From positions 1 to 5,939 of the forward strand of contig JAKONS010000252.1 of assembly GCA_022701845.1 (NCBI GenBank): DNA of 5,939 nucleotides. The letters are read 5' to 3'. This document shows positions 1 through 5,178 of the stretch, in pieces (positions within the stretch are counted from its first letter, which is position 1; each line of letters starts with the position of its first letter). Both the position numbers and the translations under genes were made by a program. The DNA is from Burkholderiaceae bacterium. GTDB lineage: Bacteria > Pseudomonadota > Gammaproteobacteria > Burkholderiales > Burkholderiaceae. The notes below the pieces were generated by a model, which was not told the origin of the DNA, ran no database searches, and worked only from the letters and a program-made list of their open reading frames with translations.

Positions 1-449
1 TCGTCGTCGCTCATCGTCGCCAGCCAGGCATGGCCGGCGGCGCTGCACGACAAGGCGACCGACAGGCCCATGTCGGGGTCGTAGCGCAGGCCCCGGGTGG
101 CGCCCTGCGACTTGGCCACGAAGATCAGGTCGTTGCCGTCGACCACTGCCAGCCGCACCAGCTCCTCGCTGCTCGCGGCCAGATCGTCGAGCAGCGGCTG
201 CGCCACGTCGACGATGCCCGAGCTGCTCAGGAAGGACAGGCCCATCGACACCAGCTTGATCGTCAGGACGTACTGCCCGTCGGCAGGCGACTGCCGCACA
301 TAGCCGAGGCGGATCAATTCCATCAGCAGGCGGTGCGTCGCGCTGAGCGGTATGCCCAGGTCGGACGCCACCAGCGACAGTGCGCGCCCCCGCGGATAGG
401 CCGCCAGGCACTGCAATAACTGCATCCCCCGTTCCAGGGTCCCACTCAT
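1..449 (-). CDS. IclR-family transcriptional regulator, partial (C-terminus beyond window)
   Basis: This is a DNA-binding regulator, cytoplasmic and presumably responsive to a small molecule. The visible 149 codons open with MSGTLERGMQLL, the usual start of an IclR winged helix-turn-helix. The HTH follows (about residues 22-47: LVASDLG, then recognition helix SATHRLLMEL) and a wing at about 51-64. From residue 78 the effector-binding domain begins (QPLLDDLA, LVRLAVVDGNDLIFVAKS, CSAAGHAWLA), all standard IclR landmarks. Family members are about 250-270 residues, so roughly the last 100, holding most of the ligand pocket, are missing. The ATG at 449 is the only start between the HTH and an upstream in-frame stop (483-485), and a GGGGAGA ribosome site lies 7 nt before it. 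It is divergent from the lipoprotein operon starting at 636, the usual arrangement for a local IclR regulator and its target; that regulation is inferred. The effector is unknown. Confidence 0.92.
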   Translation of the reverse strand, partial: MSGTLERGMQLLQCLAAYPRGRALSLVASDLGIPLSATHRLLMELIRLGYVRQSPADGQYVLTIKLVSMGLSFLSSSGIVDVAQPLLDDLAASSEELVRLAVVDGNDLIFVAKSQGATRGLRYDPDMGLSVALSCSAAGHAWLATMSDD

Positions 450-570
450 GTCGCCGTCTCCCCAACTGTCGGATGTCGAAGTCTACGAGGCGTGCGCATG
501 CGGAAAGATGAAGGGATTTCCACAATAGAAAGACTTTCCACAAAAACTAGTATGTGCTGTCCGTTCGCAA

Positions 571-598
571 GAGCACGCTTTTTTTCGGTGCTGTGCTC
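571..598 (+). promoter_or_regulatory. Possible 5'-UTR hairpin upstream of the ThuA-like gene
   Basis: GAGCAC (571-576) is complementary to GTGCTC (593-598), giving a 6-bp stem around a 16-nt loop that contains seven T residues. A shorter alternative pairs AGCAC (572-576) with GTGCT (588-592), so two mutually exclusive folds are possible. It lies 27 nt before the ribosome site of the lipoprotein gene. It does not look like a terminator because the T run is in the loop. Function is unknown and chance is possible. Confidence 0.2.
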
Positions 599-624
599 GA
601 CGTTCATACCCACGTTCTGACCCC

Positions 625-630
625 AAGGAG
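625..630 (+). promoter_or_regulatory. Ribosome binding site of the ThuA-like lipoprotein gene
   Basis: AAGGAG lies 5 nt before the ATG at 636, a near-perfect Shine-Dalgarno that fixes this start. The surrounding CCAAGGAGA is the same as at the next gene (1771-1779). Confidence 0.85.
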
Positions 631-635
631 ACAGC

Positions 636-1763
636 ATGAAGTTTAAACCTACGAAAAAAAGCATCCCCTTCTGCGCAACCCTGCTCAGCCTCTCGCTGGT
701 GGGCTGCGGTGGAGGCGGCAACAGCCAGGTGGCCGACGCCGGCACCACGCCCGCGACCACCACGCCGACGACCACCGCGCCGACCACGACGACGCCCACG
801 ACCACGACGCCGACCACGACGACGCCGACCACCACCACCCCGACGACCACCACGCCCACCACCACGGTGCCGATCGCCAACAGCTTCGACGAGTACTACA
901 ACGTCTGCCGCGGCACCAACCCGATTTGCTACAACAACTGGGGCGCGTTCGCCACCACCCCCAACCGGGTGCTGATCTATTCGCGCACCGCCGGCCCCCG
1001 CCACGCCAACCTGGGAACGCCGATGGCCGCGGGCCTGAACCCGGTCATGAACGCCGACAACGTCATGCAGGCCGGACTGAAACGCATGATGGAAGAAGCC
1101 GGCATCACCGCCGACTGGACCGAAGACGTGACGGTGCTCGCCGGTCGCATCAACAACTACAAGACGATCATCTTCGCCAGTTCCAACCGGGACACCTTGT
1201 GGAACGAGGCGGCGACCTCCGGCAACGACGCGGCGCGCACCGCACTTCGCAACTACATGCGCCGCGGCGGCGGTTTCGTCGGCCTGCACAACGCATTCGG
1301 TGCCGAATATAACTGGCCTTATTATGAAGGCCTGCTCGGTAATGCCAATTTTTATAATCACGCACCGAACCGGTCGGGCACGGTTCAAATCATGGCGGCC
1401 GATGCGTCGACCGAAGGCGTGCCGGCGTCATTCGCTTTCGAGGATGAATGGTACAACCTGACCCCATTCCCGACGAATGTGAAATTCCTGGCCAAAGTCG
1501 ATACCTCGACCCTTAATCCGCTGACTTCTGCGCCGCACCCCGGCCATAAGGATTTCCATCCGGTGGCCTGGTGCCAATATTATGACGGCGGCCGCGCCTG
1601 GCTCAGCACCCTCGGCCATAACACCCATTCGTTCACCGCCAATTCGACCGGCCCGGGCGCAGCGGCATTCCAGAAACTGGTGGTCCAGGGCGTCAAATCG
1701 ACGATGGGCCTGCTGCCTTTCTGCGCGACCGACGCCACCACCACCACGGCTGCGGCCAAATAA
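636..1763 (+). CDS. ThuA-like domain lipoprotein with Thr/Pro repeat linker
   Basis: This 375-residue protein has a lipoprotein signal peptide (KKS start, hydrophobic LLSLSL, lipobox LVGC with Cys24 lipidated). A GGGGNS tether follows, then a low-complexity linker of TTTTP pentapeptides (41-79), and from about 110 to 362 a ThuA-like domain with a class I glutamine amidotransferase-type fold. Visible ThuA landmarks are RVLIYSRTAGPRH (111-123), YKTIIFAS (175-182), the GGGFVGLHNA loop (211-220), WPYYEGLLG (227-235), the late EDEWYN (269-274), PVAW (309-312) and GRAWLSTLGHN (319-329). The loop where amidotransferases carry the nucleophilic Cys has Leu-His instead, as is common in ThuA proteins, so amidotransferase activity is unlikely. 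ThuA proteins are linked to sugar use, originally trehalose in rhizobia; the reaction here is unknown. Cys91 and Cys98 precede the domain and may form a disulfide. The mature protein should be membrane-anchored, facing the periplasm or outside. It lies 21 bp before the PQQ enzyme gene, almost certainly in one operon. Confidence 0.88.
   Translation: MKFKPTKKSIPFCATLLSLSLVGCGGGGNSQVADAGTTPATTTPTTTAPTTTTPTTTTPTTTTPTTTTPTTTTPTTTVPIANSFDEYYNVCRGTNPICYNNWGAFATTPNRVLIYSRTAGPRHANLGTPMAAGLNPVMNADNVMQAGLKRMMEEAGITADWTEDVTVLAGRINNYKTIIFASSNRDTLWNEAATSGNDAARTALRNYMRRGGGFVGLHNAFGAEYNWPYYEGLLGNANFYNHAPNRSGTVQIMAADASTEGVPASFAFEDEWYNLTPFPTNVKFLAKVDTSTLNPLTSAPHPGHKDFHPVAWCQYYDGGRAWLSTLGHNTHSFTANSTGPGAAAFQKLVVQGVKSTMGLLPFCATDATTTTAAAK
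756..872 (+). repeat. 15-bp in-frame tandem repeat coding TTTTP pentapeptides
   Basis: Codons 41-79 of the ThuA-like gene encode one TTTP, one TTTAP, five TTTTP and one TTTVP unit. The DNA period is 15 bp, and ACC/ACG Thr codons alternate irregularly between units, so the units are diverged at the DNA level. The tract forms an extended, probably rigid and possibly glycosylated spacer between the lipid anchor and the ThuA domain. Copy number could vary between strains in 15-bp steps without breaking the frame. Confidence 0.9.
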
Positions 1764-1772
1764 TCACAAGCC

Positions 1773-1778
1773 AAGGAG
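1773..1778 (+). promoter_or_regulatory. Ribosome binding site of the PQQ-type dehydrogenase gene
   Basis: AAGGAG is 6 nt before the ATG at 1785 and 9 nt after the TAA of the preceding gene. This decides for the ATG at 1785 over the later in-frame ATG at 1821, which would remove the basic N-terminus of the signal peptide. Confidence 0.85.
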
Positions 1779-1784
1779 ATAAAA

Positions 1785-3941
1785 ATGGGGACAAAACAAA
1801 ACAAGCCACTGGCGTTCGCCATGACATCCTGTGCACTGGCCATTCCGGTCCTGCTCTACGGATGCAGCGGCGGCGGCAACAGCGGCGTGGCGCAAACGCC
1901 TGCGGTCGCCGCATTGCTGCAGGACTGCTGCACACCGGGCGACAAGGATTTCCCGAAGGTCGGCGGCAACCTGGGCAATCAGAACTACAGCGCACTGGCC
2001 ACCGTCGACAAGACCGCGGTGAAGCAGCTGGGCGGCGCCTGGGTCAACCGCATCGAGGGCGGGTTGACGACCGGCACCAACCAGAGCACGAGCGTGGTGG
2101 TCGACGGTGTCATCTACATCGAATCGGCCCTGGGCAACCTGGTCGCGGTGGACGGCAAGACCGGCGTCACCAAATGGAAGTGGACCACGCCGTACGGCGC
2201 CATCACCCGCCGGGGGCCGGCGGTGGCCAAGGATCTGGGCCTGGTCTATACCGTGGCCAACGGCAACCGGCTGGTGGCGCTGAAGCGCGACACCGGTGAA
2301 GTGGCGTGGATCAAGGAATATCCGACCAATGCGACCGATCCGAATTATCTCGGCACGGTGCAGAAGGTGGCGATGGTTTATCACAAGGGCCGTCTGCATA
2401 TCGGCACCAACGACGGTAATCGCGGCACCGCATTCTCCGCCGATGCCAAGACCGGTAATGTCATCAACGTGTTCTGGGGCATACCGAAACCCGGCGAGCG
2501 TGGTTACGACACCTGGGGCGGCGCCGAAGAAGTGAACCGCACCGGCGCCACGCCGTGGATTCACCCGGCGGTGGATCCGGAACTCAATATGGTGTATTGG
2601 ACATTCGGTAATGTGCGCGGCGGATCGTCGCAGGACGGATCCAAACGGCCGGGCATGAACCTGTTCGCCAATTCGATCGTCGCGCTCGATCTGACGACCG
2701 GTGCCTATAAATGGCATTTCCAGTCGATCCACCACGATATCTGGGATATGGACAACGTCATGGCGCCGGTCTTGGCCGACGTCAAGATCGAGGGCCAGGA
2801 CCGGAAAGTGGTGATTTACGGCAGCAAGTCGGGCATGTATTACATCCTCGACCGCAAGGACGGCAGCGCGCCGCTGGGCATCGACGAGGTGCCGGTGAAA
2901 CAGGACCCGCGCCAGGCCACCTGGCCGACCCAGCCGATTCCGCGCCAGGGTGCCTGGACCGAAACCTGCGTGTCCAACCAGCCGCTGGGCACCGCGATAC
3001 CGGGCGATCCGAACCGGGCGGTGCCCAACTATGCGCAGGGCTGCCTCTACGACCCGCACTGGGACTTCCCGATCCTGACGATGCCGGGACACGGCGGCGG
3101 TGCCGACTGGAACCACCAGTCCTACAGCCCGCAAACCGGCCTGGTCTACACCGGCATGGGGTATGTGGGCGCGGCGCATTCGCTGGGCGAGGCCAGCAAC
3201 GGCCTGCGGCCACCGGGCATCTATGTGAGCGGCGGCATCGTCGCGGTCGACCCCACCACCAACCGGGTGCGCTGGAAGAAGCAGATGCCGTATTCGCTGG
3301 CGCACGGCAACGGCATCCTGACCACCGCCAGCGGCCTGATGTTCATCGGCCAGCCCGACGGCAACCTGCTGGCGATGGATGCGGACAACGGCAACGAACT
3401 CTGGCGCTTCCAGACCGGCGCGTCGATCAACGCCAGCCCGATCGCCTATGAGATCGACGGCGAGCAATATGTCGCGGTCTATGCCGGCGGCTCGCCGATT
3501 CCCTATGCCGATGCGCCGCGCGGCGATTTCCTGTGGGCGTTCAAGGTGGGTGGCAAGGTGCCGCCCGCCGCGACACCGGTCCCGCCCGAGATCCGCCGGC
3601 CGGTATCCGGCAGCCCGGTCGAAGGCAATGCCCTGCCCCTGAAGAACACGGTGGTGCTGGCACGGGTGCAGACGGCGACGAATGCCGCCGGTGCCACCGA
3701 GTCGACCGCGGTGAATGCGATGACGCCGACCTGGATGCGGGTGCCGGTCAACACCGCGGTGACCTTCACCAATCCGGCGACCAACGCGAATACGCATTGC
3801 GCGACGCAGTTCTTCGAAGGCCTGTTCGACTTCAAGCTGGCTCCGGGGCAGTCGGCGCAGTACACGTTCAAGCAGAAGGGCGAGTACTTCTACAACGACT
3901 GCTACAACCCGCGGCCCACCGGGAAGATCGTGGTGTATTGA
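1785..3941 (+). CDS. PQQ-type quinoprotein dehydrogenase lipoprotein with C-terminal cupredoxin-like domain
   Basis: A 718-residue envelope enzyme predicted to oxidise an alcohol or sugar with pyrroloquinoline quinone. It has a lipoprotein signal (LLYGC, Cys27) and a GGGNSGVA tether, then an eight-bladed beta-propeller at about 55-590. Blade motifs are VAVDGKTGVTKW (120-131), VALKRDTGEVAW (164-175), FSADAKTG (217-224), VALDLTTGAYKW (299-310), YILDRKDG (353-360), VAVDPTTNRVRW (486-497) and LAMDADNGNELW (529-540), closed by FLWAF. The active-site segment HHDIWDMD (316-323) and Lys348 match E. coli membrane glucose dehydrogenase, where Asp466 and Lys493 have the same 27-residue spacing. Asn276 sits where methanol dehydrogenase has metal ligand Asn261. 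The five N-terminal membrane helices of that glucose dehydrogenase, the vicinal Cys pair near PQQ in methanol dehydrogenase, and any CXXCH heme motif are all absent. Residues about 615-718 resemble a cupredoxin with an incomplete copper site. The substrate is unknown; it is second in the operon and followed by a strong terminator. Confidence 0.88.
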   Translation: MGTKQNKPLAFAMTSCALAIPVLLYGCSGGGNSGVAQTPAVAALLQDCCTPGDKDFPKVGGNLGNQNYSALATVDKTAVKQLGGAWVNRIEGGLTTGTNQSTSVVVDGVIYIESALGNLVAVDGKTGVTKWKWTTPYGAITRRGPAVAKDLGLVYTVANGNRLVALKRDTGEVAWIKEYPTNATDPNYLGTVQKVAMVYHKGRLHIGTNDGNRGTAFSADAKTGNVINVFWGIPKPGERGYDTWGGAEEVNRTGATPWIHPAVDPELNMVYWTFGNVRGGSSQDGSKRPGMNLFANSIVALDLTTGAYKWHFQSIHHDIWDMDNVMAPVLADVKIEGQDRKVVIYGSKSGMYYILDRKDGSAPLGIDEVPVKQDPRQATWPTQPIPRQGAWTETCVSNQPLGTAIPGDPNRAVPNYAQGCLYDPHWDFPILTMPGHGGGADWNHQSYSPQTGLVYTGMGYVGAAHSLGEASNGLRPPGIYVSGGIVAVDPTTNRVRWKKQMPYSLAHGNGILTTASGLMFIGQPDGNLLAMDADNGNELWRFQTGASINASPIAYEIDGEQYVAVYAGGSPIPYADAPRGDFLWAFKVGGKVPPAATPVPPEIRRPVSGSPVEGNALPLKNTVVLARVQTATNAAGATESTAVNAMTPTWMRVPVNTAVTFTNPATNANTHCATQFFEGLFDFKLAPGQSAQYTFKQKGEYFYNDCYNPRPTGKIVVY
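3627..3938 (+). other. Cupredoxin-like C-terminal domain of the PQQ-type enzyme (incomplete copper site)
   Basis: Residues about 615-718 end in a plastocyanin-type pattern: VPVNTAVTFTN, an Asn-Thr-His turn (His671), LAPGQSAQYTF, then GEYFYNDCYNPRPTGKIVV. Type 1 copper proteins normally use this first His, the Cys in the Y-x-C loop (Cys706 here), and then a His and a Met. In this protein Asn and Pro/Thr occupy the region where those last two should be. Cys672 follows His671 directly and could pair with Cys706 in a disulfide. The domain may be structural, bind metal differently, or contact a redox partner. The assignment rests on pattern recognition. Confidence 0.6.
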
Positions 3942-3973
3942 TCGAGCCGACGTTCAGCAGGACGCCGAACGAT

Positions 3974-4008
3974 GCGGTGTCGCCCGGGAGGGCGGCACCG
4001 CTTTTTTT
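3974..4008 (+). terminator. Rho-independent terminator of the lipoprotein operon
   Basis: A 12-bp stem (3974-3985 with 3990-4001, one T-G wobble at 3980/3995) closes a GGGA tetraloop and is followed directly by seven T residues (4002-4008). It starts 33 nt after the TGA of the PQQ gene. On the minus strand the hairpin also lies just beyond the DUF3892 stop, but no T run follows in that direction, so strong termination is expected only for the plus-strand operon. Confidence 0.93.
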
Positions 4009-4017
4009 ATCGTGGCT

Positions 4018-4320
4018 TTACCGAATCAGCCGGAACGACGGCCGGCATTCGGGCAGCGCCAGCAGATGGTCGGTCCACACCCCGCCGACCAGCGCCTGCA
4101 GATAGGGCGCCTTGCCCGCTTCCCGGCGTACCGCGATGGCGATCCGGGTCCGACTCGGCTTGTCCAGCAGGTAGAAGCTGCTGACCTCGCCGCGGATCTG
4201 CTGGATCGCGCGGTCCACCGGGATGCGGCAGGCGAATCCGCTGTGGCCCAGGTGGGTGATCTGCTCGTGGCGCGCGCCGGGGCGTGCTCGTTGAATGCAG
4301 TCCACTTCCAGTTCGTCCAT
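4018..4320 (-). CDS. DUF3892 family protein
   Basis: A 100-residue soluble protein with no signal peptide or membrane segment. It matches the DUF3892 pattern: DCIQRA near the start (7-12), the HEQITHLG strand (18-25), the IQQIRGEVSSFYLLD segment (39-53), IAIAVRR (60-66), PYLQAL (72-77) and the closing DHLLALPEC (84-92). The family is widespread and small and has no known biochemical function; none is assigned here. The start at 4320 is chosen because GGGGAG (4328-4333) lies 7 nt upstream and the conserved core begins within six residues; longer in-frame versions from farther upstream would read through the ribosome site. It converges on the PQQ gene across the shared terminator and is divergent from the hydrolase gene, so it is probably monocistronic. 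Confidence 0.82.
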   Translation of the reverse strand: MDELEVDCIQRARPGARHEQITHLGHSGFACRIPVDRAIQQIRGEVSSFYLLDKPSRTRIAIAVRREAGKAPYLQALVGGVWTDHLLALPECRPSFRLIR

Positions 4321-4327
4321 CGCCGCG

Positions 4328-4333
4328 CTCCCC
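4328..4333 (-). promoter_or_regulatory. Ribosome binding site of the DUF3892 gene
   Basis: Read on the minus strand this is GGGGAG, 7 nt before the ATG at 4320. It supports the short 100-residue protein over longer in-frame starts. Confidence 0.7.
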
Positions 4334-4351
4334 ACCAGATTTTTGTCGCGG

Positions 4352-4374
4352 ATTGTAGTGAGCGGTCGCTCGCT
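4352..4374 (-). promoter_or_regulatory. Candidate promoter of the DUF3892 gene with palindromic operator in the spacer
   Basis: On the minus strand, TACAAT (4352-4357) is a 5-of-6 match to the -10 consensus. It lies 31 nt before the ATG at 4320, giving a short leader that includes the ribosome site. Directly upstream, where the -35/-10 spacer would be, is GAGCG-GT-CGCTC (4360-4371), an inverted repeat with 5-bp arms that extends outward with a wobble and two more pairs (4357-4374). No good -35 hexamer is visible at 17 bp. A dimeric regulator binding in the spacer would fit, but this is inference from sequence alone. Confidence 0.4.
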
Positions 4375-4502
4375 TTCGGCGGCCGATGGAGGGCGACGAC
4401 CAGCCCTGCAGCAGCGTCGCGTTTTCGTGGGACATCGGCTGATCGGCGGATCGCACCTTGTCCGGCGTGGTCGCTCCGATGCCCACACCAACCTTCGAAC
4501 CC

Positions 4503-5153
4503 ATGTCCACAAGCGCTTCCACCTCCCTTCCGGCGTCGAGCACCGCGCTGCTGGTGATCGACATGGTCAGCTGCTGGGATTTCCCCGACGCCGACAAGCT
4601 GCTGCCCCATGCGCTGCAGATCGCGCCGCGCATCGCCGCGCTGAAATCGCGCTGCAAGCGCGACGGCGTGCCGGTGATCTATGCCAACGACAACCGCGGC
4701 CGCTGGCAGTCCGATTTCGCGCACCTGGTCGAGATGTCGATCGGCGCGGCGGACGACGGCGCGCGCATCACCCAGTGCCTGCATCCGGGCGAGGACGACT
4801 ATTTCGTGCTCAAGCCCAAGCAGTCGGCCTTCTTCGCCACGCCGCTCGACCTGCTGCTGCGGCATCTGGGGGTGCACCGGGTGATCGTCACCGGCGTGGC
4901 CAGCGACCAGTGCGTGCTGACCACCGCGGCCGAGGCCCGCATGCGCGACCTCGACGTGATCGTGCCGCGCGACTGCATCGCCTCCCAGACCCGGCAGCGC
5001 AACGACGCGGTGCTGCTCCAGCTGGAAGAAGCGCACAAGCTGCCGACCACCTCCAGCGCCCGCATCCGCCTGCAGCACGGCGCGCCCCGGCATGCCAGCC
5101 GGGTCAGCACCACGCAGGAGCCGGGGAAGGACGTAAAGTCGAAAGCGTCCTGA
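4503..5153 (+). CDS. Isochorismatase-like cysteine hydrolase
   Basis: A cytoplasmic hydrolase of the isochorismatase/nicotinamidase superfamily, 216 residues from this start. The catalytic triad is visible: Asp20 in ALLVIDM, Lys104 in [10 protein letters not shown], and nucleophile Cys137 in [14 protein letters not shown]. The following [16 protein letters not shown] (142-157) is also typical. Where nicotinamidases have a D-x-H-x(2-3)-H metal site, this protein reads [13 protein letters not shown], so the metal His residues are missing and nicotinamidase activity is not supported. The start is uncertain: TTG 4458, ATG 4479 and ATG 4503 are all in frame and none has a good ribosome site. I prefer 4503 because it leaves about 14 residues before the first core strand, which is usual. 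The last 30 residues are polar and poorly conserved in appearance. It ends 25 bp before an NAD+ synthetase gene and is probably co-transcribed with it. The substrate is unknown. Confidence 0.85.
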   Translation: MSTSASTSLPASSTALLVIDMVSCWDFPDADKLLPHALQIAPRIAALKSRCKRDGVPVIYANDNRGRWQSDFAHLVEMSIGAADDGARITQCLHPGEDDYFVLKPKQSAFFATPLDLLLRHLGVHRVIVTGVASDQCVLTTAAEARMRDLDVIVPRDCIASQTRQRNDAVLLQLEEAHKLPTTSSARIRLQHGAPRHASRVSTTQEPGKDVKSKAS

Positions 5154-5178
5154 AGACGATCCAGACGAAAGACCTGCG

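Larger units (their letters stand above)
450..635. promoter_or_regulatory. Divergent intergenic region with candidate IclR operator half-sites
   Basis: This 186-bp gap separates the divergent IclR gene and the ThuA-like gene and must hold promoters for both. It is richer in A/T than its surroundings. TTTCCACAA occurs twice as a direct repeat (517-525 and 535-543, 18 bp apart). GGAAA at 502-506 faces TTTCC at 517-521. GAAAG-A-CTTTC at 528-538 is a perfect 11-bp inverted repeat. CGCATGCG at 495-502 is an 8-bp palindrome. The known E. coli IclR operator contains TGGAAA/TTTCCA-type half-sites, so this cluster is a reasonable operator candidate. I see no convincing -35/-10 pair in either direction; TAGTAT at 548-553 is at best a weak -10, which would suit an activator-dependent promoter. 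Operator function is inferred. Confidence 0.45.

Noticed and set aside
552..620. A 22-codon small open frame ending just before the ribosome site of the ThuA-like gene, a possible leader peptide
   Set aside because: No Shine-Dalgarno precedes its ATG, there is no run of regulatory codons, and its length is within chance.
446..1388. Minus-strand open frames rich in Val/Gly or Arg/Gly opposite the ThuA-like gene
   Set aside because: Their repeats are the complement of the TTTTP-coding tract, and no ribosome site or family motif is present.
2745..2753. Calling the PQQ enzyme lanthanide-dependent from its Asp-x-Asp motif
   Set aside because: E. coli membrane glucose dehydrogenase has the same WDMD sequence and is not a lanthanide enzyme, so the motif does not decide the metal.
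1764..3797. A 677-codon open frame on the minus strand opposite the PQQ gene
   Set aside because: It is rich in Arg, His and Gly, has no recognisable domain and mirrors a clear PQQ-propeller gene. Such antisense open frames are expected in high-GC DNA.
4018..4512. A longer 164-residue version of the DUF3892 protein
   Set aside because: The extra N-terminus is Arg-rich without family similarity, and the ribosome site GGGGAG at 4328-4333 supports the start at 4320.
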